Shown here: in pieces, positions 1 through 6,622 of the stretch
How positions within the stretch are numbered: position 1 is the first letter of the stretch
Layout of the letters: every line of letters starts with the position of its first letter
Assembly: GCA_002358875.1 (NCBI GenBank)
Contig: DEPS01000204.1
Coordinates: 45,505-54,488, forward strand
Length of the DNA: 8,984 bases
Direction of reading: 5' to 3'
DNA from: Lachnospiraceae bacterium UBA3386
Lineage (GTDB): Bacteria > Bacillota > Clostridia > Lachnospirales > Lachnospiraceae
Notes under the pieces: generated by a model
What the model was told of the DNA's origin: nothing
Databases searched by the model: none
The model's input: only the letters and a program-made list of their open reading frames with translations
Position numbers and translations under genes: made by a program

Positions 1-19
1 CATAAATGAACGTTATGGT

Positions 20-59
20 CCGCCGCAGCCGGAGATTTTCCGGTTTGCGGCGGTTTTTT
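20..59 (+). terminator. Rho-independent terminator of an upstream gene
   Basis: The arms CCGCCGCA (20-27) and TGCGGCGG (46-53) pair perfectly. An inner CCGGA/TCCGG pairing extends the stem, and six T's follow (54-59). This is a textbook intrinsic terminator reading left to right. It most likely ends a gene lying off the left edge, because no coding region before it can be recognised in the window. Confidence 0.88.
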
Positions 60-155
60 GTGTGTTAATGTCCGGGAGCGCATCACCCGGGTATTTTCAT
101 TTTCAATTCGTAAATGGCTGTTATTTTTTTATAGACAAAGCAGAGAGATTGTTTA

Positions 156-184
156 TTCAAACGCGGGAAGGGCTTTGCTATACT
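156..184 (+). promoter_or_regulatory. Putative sigma-70-type promoter of the MMPL exporter gene
   Basis: A -35-like TTCAAA (156-161) and a -10-like TATACT (179-184) are separated by exactly 17 bp. Transcription would start near 191, leaving a leader of about 60 nt before the exporter gene. The -10 matches consensus at 5 of 6 bases and the -35 at 4 of 6. The position between an upstream terminator and an isolated gene supports it; this is motif inspection only. Confidence 0.45.
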
Positions 185-255
185 CGAAATCGTCAGTATT
201 AACGGTCAGACTGTGTTTTTCATCTAAGTAATAATACGATAAGGAAGTGAGTAAA

Positions 256-2322
256 TTGAAACTGGGTGAATGGATAGCAAAAAGAAGGATCCTGATCCTG
301 ATCATCGGAGCACTGCTGGTCATCCCGTCTGTAATCGGGGCGGTCCGCACGCGGGTCAATTATGACCTTTTGAGTTATCTTCCGGACACTCTGGAGACGA
401 TCAACGGCCAGAACATCATGGTCGATGAATTCGGAAAGGGGGCCTTTTCCGTATGTGTCGTCGAAGGGATGCCTATGAAGGAGGTTCAAAAGCTGGCGGA
501 TCAGTTCAAGGAGGTCCCGCATGTCACGAATGTCCTCTGGTACGGGGAGCTGGTGGATATCAGCGTTCCCTCGCAGATCCTGCCGGACAGTGTGCGGAAA
601 AAGTTCATGAGGGACGATGCCCAGCTCATGGTGGTGTTCTATGACAGCACGACTTCGTCCGATGAGTCTATGGGGGCGCTCACGCAGATGCGGCGGATCG
701 CCGACCAGAGGTGCTTTATCGGGGGTATGACAGGTATTGTCACCGATATTAAGGATATCTGTATGCAGGAGCTGCCGGTTTATGTCGTGATCGGCGGGAT
801 CCTGAGCTTCTTCATATTGGAGCTCACCATGGAATCCTACGTCGTGCCGATCTTTTTCCTGCTGGGTATCGGTCTTTCTATTCTTTACAATCTGGGCAGT
901 AATATTTTCCTTGGGTCGATCTCCTACGTGACCCAGGCTCTGTCGGCTGTTCTGCAGCTGGCGGTCACGACGGACTACTCCATCTTCCTTCTGGACAGCT
1001 ATGAGATGAACAAGGGGCTGTATCCGGGCGACAAAGAGAAGGCCATGGGACTTGCGATCAGCCAGACCTTTTTGTCGGTCGTGGGCAGCTCCGTGACGAC
1101 GGTCGCGGGCTTTCTGGCCCTGTGCGTCATGACCTTCGGCCTGGGGCGGGACATCGGCATCGTCATGTCCAAGGGAGTTGTGATCGGCGTCCTGTGCTGT
1201 GTCACGATCCTGCCGGCCCTGATCCTGGTCTTCGACAATGCAATCGATAAGACGACGCACAAGCGGTTCATTCCCAGCCTGGACAGGGTCAGCGCTTTTG
1301 TCGTCCGCCACTATAGGCTCTGGATGGTGGTTTTCCTGATCCTGGCCGCACCGGCGCTTTATGGAAGCAATCATGTAGGCGTCTATTACAATATTTCCAA
1401 GTCCCTGCCGGAGGATATCCCGGGAAATATCGCAAATGCAAGGCTCAAAGAGACCTTCAACATGAACACGACCCACCTGATCCTCATGAACCGCGGCACG
1501 GACAATTCGGTCAAGCGTGAGATTTTTGATGAGGTGGAAAAGGTGGACGGAGTGAAATTCACCCTGAGCCTGCCTTCCCTGGTGGGTCCACTCATTCCTC
1601 AGGAAATACTCCCGGATGATGTCACTGATATGCTCAGGAGCGAGAACTGGGAGATGGGGATGGTTGTATCCGAATATACGGAGGCCACGCCGGAGGTCAA
1701 CGCCCAGATCGCCCGCATCGCAGAGATCGTGAAAAGCCGCGATCCGGGAGCCCTGGTTATCGGCGAGGCGCCGATGATGAAGGATCTGGAGGACACGACC
1801 AATATCGACATTAAGAGGGTCAATTTTCTGTCGATGGCGGCCATCTTCCTGATCATCCTCTTTGTTTTTAAGTCGATCTCCCTGCCCTTTATTCTGGTGC
1901 TGGTCATCGAATTTGCCATAAATGTCAATATGGCGGTCCCCTTCTTCCAGAATGTGAGCCTGGCCTTTGTCTCGAGCATTGTCGTCGGCACCATCCAGCT
2001 GGGCGCGACGGTGGATTACGCGATCCTGATGACCAACCGCTACCTTTGCGAGCGGAAGGCGGGAAAGAACAAGGAGCAGTCTCTGAAGACGGCCCATTCC
2101 GCCTGCATGCTCTCCATCATTACGAGCGGACTGAGCTTCTTTGTGGCGACCTTTGGCGTGTCCGCCTATTCCCGCGTCGACATGATCGGCTCCATCTGCA
2201 CCCTTCTTGCAAGGGGCGCTGTCGTCAGCATGTTCTCCGTCATTTTCCTGATGCCGGGAATGTTCCTGATCTTTGACGGACTCATCATGCGCACGACCGC
2301 TGGATTTAAGAAATACATCTGA
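256..2322 (+). CDS. RND superfamily / MMPL-family membrane exporter
   Basis: Predicted proton-driven exporter of the RND superfamily (MMPL-type, COG1033/COG2409-like), 688 aa, acting in the cytoplasmic membrane. The layout is the family's internal duplication: one N-terminal membrane segment (about residues 12-30), an extracytoplasmic domain (about 31-170), a bundle of five helices (about 172-330), then a second single helix (about 354-372), second extracytoplasmic domain and helix bundle (about 524-677). The Asp-Tyr pairs of the proton relay are present in both halves, at D240-Y241 (within TTDYSIFLLDSY) and D587-Y588 (within ATVDYAILMTNRY). I chose the TTG at 256 because TAAGGAAGTGA (240-250) is nearly the perfect anti-SD complement, 8 nt upstream; the GTG at 247 lies inside that Shine-Dalgarno. 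The gene stands alone with its own promoter. The substrate cannot be read from sequence; lipids, peptides or drugs are all possible. Family assignment is firm, function is not. Confidence 0.9.
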   Translation: MKLGEWIAKRRILILIIGALLVIPSVIGAVRTRVNYDLLSYLPDTLETINGQNIMVDEFGKGAFSVCVVEGMPMKEVQKLADQFKEVPHVTNVLWYGELVDISVPSQILPDSVRKKFMRDDAQLMVVFYDSTTSSDESMGALTQMRRIADQRCFIGGMTGIVTDIKDICMQELPVYVVIGGILSFFILELTMESYVVPIFFLLGIGLSILYNLGSNIFLGSISYVTQALSAVLQLAVTTDYSIFLLDSYEMNKGLYPGDKEKAMGLAISQTFLSVVGSSVTTVAGFLALCVMTFGLGRDIGIVMSKGVVIGVLCCVTILPALILVFDNAIDKTTHKRFIPSLDRVSAFVVRHYRLWMVVFLILAAPALYGSNHVGVYYNISKSLPEDIPGNIANARLKETFNMNTTHLILMNRGTDNSVKREIFDEVEKVDGVKFTLSLPSLVGPLIPQEILPDDVTDMLRSENWEMGMVVSEYTEATPEVNAQIARIAEIVKSRDPGALVIGEAPMMKDLEDTTNIDIKRVNFLSMAAIFLIILFVFKSISLPFILVLVIEFAINVNMAVPFFQNVSLAFVSSIVVGTIQLGATVDYAILMTNRYLCERKAGKNKEQSLKTAHSACMLSIITSGLSFFVATFGVSAYSRVDMIGSICTLLARGAVVSMFSVIFLMPGMFLIFDGLIMRTTAGFKKYI

Positions 2323-2325
2323 TCG

Positions 2326-2342
2326 GCGGCGCGCGGCGCCGC
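2326..2342 (+). repeat. GC-rich inverted repeat just after the exporter stop codon
   Basis: GCGGCGC (2326-2332) pairs with GCGCCGC (2336-2342) around a 3-nt loop. It begins four bases after the exporter stop codon. No T-run follows, so it is not a standard intrinsic terminator; it may protect the mRNA 3' end. An overlapping 12-bp palindrome spans 2332-2343. Confidence 0.4.
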
Positions 2343-2394
2343 GTAAGCGTACTGACAATGCGAAGCTTTGTTATCGCCTCGCGCAGGCGTTACA

Positions 2395-2422
2395 TGTTCA
2401 CGCCCTCGACAGGGCGTGAACA
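2395..2422. repeat. Perfect 12-bp-arm inverted repeat, no T-tract
   Basis: TGTTCACGCCCT (2395-2406) and AGGGCGTGAACA (2411-2422) are exact reverse complements separated by CGAC. This would form a very stable tetraloop hairpin in RNA or a cruciform in DNA. It is followed by the palindrome GCCGGCCGGC (2423-2432) and not by T's, so it does not look like a terminator. It could be a REP-like element, a protein-binding site or part of a structured 3' UTR; the sequence alone does not decide. Confidence 0.6.
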
Positions 2423-2518
2423 GCCGGCCGGCGGGAAAGCCTGAATGCAGGTATACAGGCGATGTCAAATTCCGGCTGTGCAGGCTGATGCAATTTGTGA
2501 ATATCTGACGAAAGCCCG

Positions 2519-2550
2519 GCCGCGCCTTTATGGCGCGGCTGATTTATTTG
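2519..2550 (+). terminator. Terminator-like hairpin downstream of the exporter
   Basis: GCCGCGCC (2519-2526) pairs with GGCGCGGC (2532-2539) around TTTAT, followed by the T-rich TGATTTATTTG. The stem is strong but the T-tract is interrupted, so it is a weaker terminator candidate. It would end the exporter transcript about 220 nt after its stop codon and insulate the lactate operon promoter that follows. Confidence 0.5.
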
Positions 2551-2615
2551 TCAAAAATAGTATTTGTTTTAAAGCATGATTTGTGGATAATATATAAAAA
2601 ACAGGGATTTATCAA

Positions 2616-2644
2616 TTGTATTTGTTGTGGCAATGGATTATAAT
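2616..2644 (+). promoter_or_regulatory. Putative promoter of the lactate permease-dehydrogenase operon
   Basis: A perfect -10 hexamer TATAAT (2639-2644) lies 17 bp downstream of TTGTAT (2616-2621), which keeps the TTG core of a -35 but matches only 3 of 6 bases. The area is markedly AT-rich compared with the surrounding genes. Transcription would start near 2651, about 60 nt before the permease start codon. The weak -35 would suit a regulated promoter, which is inference. Confidence 0.55.
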
Positions 2645-2647
2645 GTA

Positions 2648-2668
2648 CTGGTAAAAACATTTTATCAG
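2648..2668. promoter_or_regulatory. Possible operator over the lactate operon start site
   Basis: CTGGTAAAA (2648-2656) and TTTTATCAG (2660-2668) form a 9-bp-arm inverted repeat with one mismatch and a 3-nt centre. It lies on the expected transcription start, just after the TATAAT box. A dyad here would suit repression by a dimeric regulator such as a GntR/FadR-type lactate regulator, but no such gene is in the window and no consensus is matched exactly. Low confidence as a functional site. Confidence 0.3.
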
Positions 2669-2709
2669 CCGTAACAGGAAACATACGGTAATTTATGGGG
2701 AGGTGCAAC

Positions 2710-4422
2710 ATGTTTGCAATCATTTCGTTCATACCGATCGTTGTGACGATAGTCCTGATGGTCGGATTCAACTGGCCCGCAAAGAGGGCACTTCCGCTTG
2801 CCTGGATTCTGGCCTGCATTATCGGCGTCGCAGTTTGGAAGATGCCGGTCATTGCCATGGACGGCACCAGTGCAATTGGACAGACGATACTCGGGTTCCT
2901 GAGCGCATTTGAGACCCTGGTCATCATCTTCGGTGCGATCCTGATCATGAACACGCTGTCCCAGTCAGGAGCTATGGCTGCGATCAACGGCATGTTCAAG
3001 GGCATTACTCCTGACGCAAGGCTGCAGGCTATCATTATCGGATTCATCTTCGGCGCTTTCATCGAGGGCGCAGCCGGATTCGGCACACCGGCAGCTCTGG
3101 CTGCACCGCTTTTGATCTCTGTGGGCTTCCCGCCCCTGTGCGCTGCCATGGTCGCTCTGATCTTCAACTCCGTTCCTGTCTGCTTCGGCGCAGTCGGAAC
3201 ACCTACAAATATGGCTTTTACGACTGTTAAAGATGCTGTCGCGGGTCTGGGGGGAGACCTCGACGCATGGAAGATGGCGCTTACCTTCTGGTCCGCACTG
3301 CCGCTGGCGATCGGCTGCGCGGTCATCATGATCATCGCCGTCGGCTTTGTCTGTAAATTCTACGGCAGGGAGAAAAAATTCAGCGATGTTTTCCCGGTCG
3401 TACCTTACATTTTCTTTGTCACGATCACATTTGATTTCTTCTATCTCCTGATCGCCGCTTTCATCGGCCCCGAGCTGGTTTCCCTTCTCGCCGCGATCAT
3501 CACGCTTCTGATCACCGTGGTCACCACCAAGAACGGCTTCCTTGTTCCCAAGGATGTGTGGACTTTTGACAAGAAGGACAACTGGGACAGGAGCTGGCTT
3601 GCGACGACAAAGGTTCCGGAGCCCAAGATCAGCGACATGGCGCTTATCAAGGCCTGGACGCCCTATTTCATCATCGCAGGTCTTCTGGTCCTCACCCGTG
3701 TTGCACAGAAATTCGGTGTCGGACTGTTTGATCAGATGAAGAGCTTTACGATCGGTACCGGTTCGAGCGGTCTTATTTTCGGCGGCAACTGGAACTGGGC
3801 GATCCTCTGGAATCCCGGTGTTGTATTCATTGTTGTCGCACTGATCACGATCCCGCTTCACGGAATGACCGGCGATAACGTCAGGACTGCCTGGAAGGGC
3901 GCCCTGAACCAGGTCAAAGGCGCGGCGATCGCCCTGCTGTTCGGCGTTGCCATGGTCAATATCTTCCGTTTCACAAAGATGCCTGTGGAAATGGTTCCCG
4001 CCGGCGTAGGCGAGGGAGTATCTTATTCCATGCTGTACGCGATGGCAAAGGGCCTGGCGGATATCGCCGGCAGCGCCTATCTGGTCATCGCACCGTTTAT
4101 CGGTGTGCTGGGAGCTTATATGTCGGGTTCCAACACGGTTTCGAACACACTGTTCAGTTCTCTTCAGTTTACAACAGCCGGTATCGTGCATCTTCCTTAT
4201 GTCCTCATTGTCGCCCTGCAGAATAACGGCGGCGCGATTGGAAACATGGTCTGCGTCAACAACGTCGTTTCCGCCTGCGCTACGACAGGAACCAACGGCA
4301 ATGAAGGCAAGATCATCAAGACAAACATCATTCCCTGCGCGACCTTCTGCATCATCGTTGTGATCGTCATGGCTATAGCCATCATAATGGGCGCGAATCC
4401 GCAGGCACTTCCCTACGCCTGA
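2710..4422 (+). CDS. lctP: L-lactate permease family transporter (lactate/glycolate)
   Basis: Secondary transporter of the LctP family (TC 2.A.14), which imports lactate or glycolate with protons through the cytoplasmic membrane. It has 570 aa, close to the usual length of about 550. Hydrophobic segments run the whole length: residues 2-20, 27-45, 57-82, a dense block at about 107-165, and more to the C-terminus. Family-typical stretches are visible: the EGAAGFGTP motif (about 119-127), FNSVPVCFGAVGTP just after it, and the C-terminal GAYMSGSNT (468-476). The ATG at 2710 is chosen because GGGGAGG (2697-2703) sits 6 nt upstream; the in-frame ATG at 2695 overlaps that Shine-Dalgarno. It is the first gene of a two-gene operon, 54 nt before a 2-hydroxyacid dehydrogenase in the same frame, which points to uptake of that enzyme's substrate. 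Family call is firm; lactate versus glycolate is inferred from the neighbour. Confidence 0.93.
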   Translation: MFAIISFIPIVVTIVLMVGFNWPAKRALPLAWILACIIGVAVWKMPVIAMDGTSAIGQTILGFLSAFETLVIIFGAILIMNTLSQSGAMAAINGMFKGITPDARLQAIIIGFIFGAFIEGAAGFGTPAALAAPLLISVGFPPLCAAMVALIFNSVPVCFGAVGTPTNMAFTTVKDAVAGLGGDLDAWKMALTFWSALPLAIGCAVIMIIAVGFVCKFYGREKKFSDVFPVVPYIFFVTITFDFFYLLIAAFIGPELVSLLAAIITLLITVVTTKNGFLVPKDVWTFDKKDNWDRSWLATTKVPEPKISDMALIKAWTPYFIIAGLLVLTRVAQKFGVGLFDQMKSFTIGTGSSGLIFGGNWNWAILWNPGVVFIVVALITIPLHGMTGDNVRTAWKGALNQVKGAAIALLFGVAMVNIFRFTKMPVEMVPAGVGEGVSYSMLYAMAKGLADIAGSAYLVIAPFIGVLGAYMSGSNTVSNTLFSSLQFTTAGIVHLPYVLIVALQNNGGAIGNMVCVNNVVSACATTGTNGNEGKIIKTNIIPCATFCIIVVIVMAIAIIMGANPQALPYA

Positions 4423-4460
4423 GGGGTTGAATTTTAATAATACGTAATAATGCAATGAAC

Positions 4461-4468
4461 AGAGGAGG
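4461..4468 (+). promoter_or_regulatory. Ribosome binding site that sets the dehydrogenase start
   Basis: AGAGGAGG lies 8 nt before ATG 4477 but only 2 nt before the in-frame GTG 4471, so the ATG is the better start. The 54-nt gap after the permease gene shows no terminator, in keeping with co-transcription. Confidence 0.75.
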
Positions 4469-4476
4469 CAGTGATT

Positions 4477-5907
4477 ATGGCAAAGTATAACCAGGTAACT
4501 CCCGAAATCATTGAGCAGCTCAAGGCTGCTGCTCCCGGCCACGTCTACACCGGTGAAGACATCAATGAGGACTATATGCGCGACGAAATGCCGATCTACG
4601 GCAAGAAGATGCCTGATGTCCTTATTCAGCCTCTGACCACGGAAGAAGTCTCGGCCGTCATGAAGATCTGCAATGACAATCTGATCCCGGTCACCCCCCG
4701 CGGGGCAGGTACAGGTCTGGTCGGCGCCAGCGTCGCCGTACTTGGCGGTGTCATGCTCGATACGCAGAAGATGAATCAGATCCTCGGCTATGATCTCGAG
4801 AACATGATCGTCCGCGTACAGCCCGGCGTCCTTCTGAACGATCTGGCCGAGGACTGCACAAGACAGGGCCTTCTGTATCCCCCGGATCCCGGTGAGAAGT
4901 TCGCATGTCTTGGCGGCAACGTTTCCACCAACGCCGGCGGCATGCGCGCTGTCAAATACGGCGCGACCCGCGACTACGTCCGCGCAATGAAGGTCGTTCT
5001 GGCCAACGGCGAAGTCGTGGACTTCGGCGCACAGGTCAGTAAGACATCTTCCGGCTACAGCCTGCTCAACCTGATGATCGGTTCCGAAGGCACTCTGGGC
5101 GTGATTACCGAGCTCACCCTCAAGATCATTCCCGCTCCCAAGGTAGTCGTCTCCCTGATCATTCCTTTTGAGGATCTCGAGACCGCGATCTCCACAGTTC
5201 CCAAGATCAAGATGGCCCAGCTCGATCCTCAGGCCCTGGAGTTCATGGAGAGAGAGATTGTCCTTTCCAGTGAGCGCTTCATCGGCAGGAGCACCTTCCC
5301 GAAGGAGATGGACGGCATGGAGATCGGCGCTTACCTGCTGGTCACCTTCGACGGCAAGACAGAGGATGAGGTCATGACCAAGGTCGAGGAGGCCTGCGAG
5401 CTCGTCCTCGAGGCCGGCGCCATCGATGTCCTCGTTGCCGACACATCCACAAAGATTAAGGATGCCTGGGCAGCCCGTTCCGGTTTCCTGGAGGCCATCG
5501 AGTCCGAGACCAAGCTCCTTGACGAGTGCGACGTCGTCGTCCCCATCAACAAGATCGCCGAGTTCCTGACATTTGCCAATGAGTTCGGAAAAGAGTGCGG
5601 CCTGGAGATCAAGAGCTTCGGCCACGCCGGCGACGGCAACCTCCACATTTACCAGTGCAGCAACACACTGGAGGAGGAAGAGTTCAAGAAACGTGTCGAC
5701 AAGTATTTCGACGAGCTCTATAAGCGCGCCACAGCCATCGGCGGCCTCGTCTCCGGCGAGCACGGCATCGGCCGCGGCAAGATGAAATATCTGCGCGAAA
5801 GCGTCGGCGACACCAGCTTCAACCTCATGCTGGGCATCAAGAAGGTCTTCGATCCCAATCTGATCCTCAACCCCGGCAAGGTCTGCTACATGCTCGACGA
5901 GGAATAA
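4477..5907 (+). CDS. lctD: FAD-linked D-lactate/glycolate dehydrogenase, GlcD/LctD type
   Basis: Flavoprotein of the VAO/PCMH fold that oxidises a 2-hydroxyacid, D-lactate or glycolate, to the 2-oxoacid. It has 476 aa, normal for GlcD/LctD. The N-terminal FAD domain (about 45-225) carries the pyrophosphate loop RGAGTG at 75-80, the GGNVSTNAGG stretch from about 146, and SEGTLGVITELTL near 205. The C-terminal FAD-oxidase domain (about 235-470) holds GHAGDGNLH with H383 and H390, and GEHGIG with E428 and H429; these match the metal and substrate ligands of D-2-hydroxyacid dehydrogenases. There is no cysteine cluster for an iron-sulfur centre, so electrons must pass to a partner. In Acetobacterium woodii the homologue LctD works with the Etf proteins LctB and LctC to reduce NAD while consuming reduced ferredoxin; no Etf genes lie in this operon. 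It is co-transcribed with the permease upstream and followed by a strong terminator. D-lactate is likelier than glycolate, because GlcE and GlcF are absent. Other 2-hydroxyacids are possible. Confidence 0.9.
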   Translation: MAKYNQVTPEIIEQLKAAAPGHVYTGEDINEDYMRDEMPIYGKKMPDVLIQPLTTEEVSAVMKICNDNLIPVTPRGAGTGLVGASVAVLGGVMLDTQKMNQILGYDLENMIVRVQPGVLLNDLAEDCTRQGLLYPPDPGEKFACLGGNVSTNAGGMRAVKYGATRDYVRAMKVVLANGEVVDFGAQVSKTSSGYSLLNLMIGSEGTLGVITELTLKIIPAPKVVVSLIIPFEDLETAISTVPKIKMAQLDPQALEFMEREIVLSSERFIGRSTFPKEMDGMEIGAYLLVTFDGKTEDEVMTKVEEACELVLEAGAIDVLVADTSTKIKDAWAARSGFLEAIESETKLLDECDVVVPINKIAEFLTFANEFGKECGLEIKSFGHAGDGNLHIYQCSNTLEEEEFKKRVDKYFDELYKRATAIGGLVSGEHGIGRGKMKYLRESVGDTSFNLMLGIKKVFDPNLILNPGKVCYMLDEE

Positions 5908-5925
5908 GGCAGGGGCGGCCCTGCC
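5908..5925 (+). repeat. Short hairpin abutting the dehydrogenase stop codon
   Basis: GGCAGGG (5908-5914) and CCCTGCC (5919-5925) pair around GCGG. The stem begins right after the stop codon, and no T-run follows. It probably stabilises the mRNA 3' end ahead of the real terminator at 5949. Confidence 0.4.
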
Positions 5926-5948
5926 GCAATAAAACCTGAATAAGAAAA

Positions 5949-5994
5949 CAAGAGGCCCGGATTCCTGAATGGGAGCCGGGCCTCTTGCTTTCTT
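5949..5994. terminator. Bidirectional intrinsic terminator between convergent genes
   Basis: Perfect 12-bp arms CAAGAGGCCCGG (5949-5960) and CCGGGCCTCTTG (5976-5987) are followed on the plus strand by CTTTCTT. On the minus strand the same stem is followed by TTTTCTTATT. It can therefore stop the lactate operon from the left and the Rpn-like fragment from the right, which fits the convergent arrangement. Confidence 0.85.
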
Positions 5995-6041
5995 ACAACC
6001 TGGATGGAACCAAAACCCGGTCTGCCGGATTCGGGCTGTTC

Positions 6042-6569
6042 CTAACCGATGTTGAATTCCTTGTAGAGGGAATCTCTGTATGTTTTGTCGTTTGCTGCGC
6101 GCGCGACGTCATCCAATCTCCCGTTGGTAATCAGAACGTTTACGAGATTGGCCAGTTTCTGTTCTCCCTCGGCTTTACCTTCAACTTTGCCCTCGGCAAT
6201 CCCCTCAACTTTGCCCTCAGCCCTGCCCTTGGCTTTGCCTTCAGCGAGTCCCTCAGCCCTGCCCTCGGCTTTGCCTTCAGCGAGTCCTTCAGCCCTGCCT
6301 TCAGCTTTGCCGGCATCGAAGAGTTTGTCAGCGCTAAACTCCAGAATCTTGCCACCCATAATGCCCGCGACCTCCTGTTCCGCTTTATTCGTTTTCCCAA
6401 GCGCCTCAAAAACCGTTTTCAGACAATCATAGAGCGTGCTTGCTTCGTATGCGTTGATGGTGCCGGAATCAGCCAGCTCCTTCAGCCTCATCAGAATCGT
6501 GTCGTACAGGTTTAGTATCTCCCCGTACAGAGCCTTGTCCTGCACTTCAGCCAGTTCAGGTAACAGCAA
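6042..6569 (-). CDS. Rpn-family/PD-(D/E)XK-type protein, C-terminal remnant
   Basis: This 175-residue frame looks like the C-terminal part of a longer protein, not a whole gene. A helical segment (1-86, including the VAGIMGGK stretch) is followed by twelve tetrapeptides of the type KAEG/RAEG/LAEG/KVEG (88-135) and a short tail (136-175). I recall this combination from C-termini of Rpn-like recombination-promoting nucleases/putative transposases in Clostridia; the match is from memory, not a search. No nuclease core (Asp followed by E-x-Q/K) is present. The longest start is TTG at 6569 with no Shine-Dalgarno, and the frame stays open and protein-like upstream for 12 codons to a TGA at 6606-6608, as expected for a decayed 5' end. 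Only 53 bp separate it from the gene upstream (6623-7858), so the missing N-terminus cannot lie between them. Translation by coupling or slippage at the A7 run (6588-6594) is possible but unsupported. Probably a pseudogene. Confidence 0.6.
   Translation of the reverse strand: MLLPELAEVQDKALYGEILNLYDTILMRLKELADSGTINAYEASTLYDCLKTVFEALGKTNKAEQEVAGIMGGKILEFSADKLFDAGKAEGRAEGLAEGKAEGRAEGLAEGKAKGRAEGKVEGIAEGKVEGKAEGEQKLANLVNVLITNGRLDDVARAANDKTYRDSLYKEFNIG
6165..6308 (-). repeat. 12-bp in-frame tandem repeat (12 units)
   Basis: These 144 bp encode twelve consecutive x-(A/V)-(E/K)-G tetrapeptides. Within them a 36-bp block is duplicated almost exactly (6233-6268 and 6269-6304), showing a recent expansion of three units at once. 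The tract would read as a highly charged flexible or helical linker, and slippage there would change length without breaking frame. Confidence 0.85.
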
Positions 6570-6622
6570 ACAGGAAAACTTGTAGAAAAAAAGATACGTG
6601 TCGTTTCAGGTTACGCGATGCC

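Noticed and set aside
220..2358. 712-codon open frame on the minus strand over the exporter gene
   Set aside because: Same codon-aligned antisense artefact. The product is rich in H, D, R and Q with no membrane segments or motifs.
2323..2550. Known riboswitch in the exporter-permease gap
   Set aside because: I looked for cobalamin, SAM, THF, c-di-GMP and ydaO-type core motifs and saw none. The region also lies upstream of the likely promoter of the lactate operon, so it would not be in that leader.
2965..5763. 932-codon open frame on the minus strand across the permease and dehydrogenase genes
   Set aside because: It is aligned codon-on-codon with both plus-strand genes and is open only because they avoid TTA, CTA and TCA codons. 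Its product is a His/Asp-rich sequence with no domain, and the sense products are clear family members.
6085..6432. Plus-strand ORF rich in Ala-Leu-Pro-Ser repeats
   Set aside because: It is the complement of the KAEG/RAEG repeat on the minus strand, and low complexity keeps several frames open.
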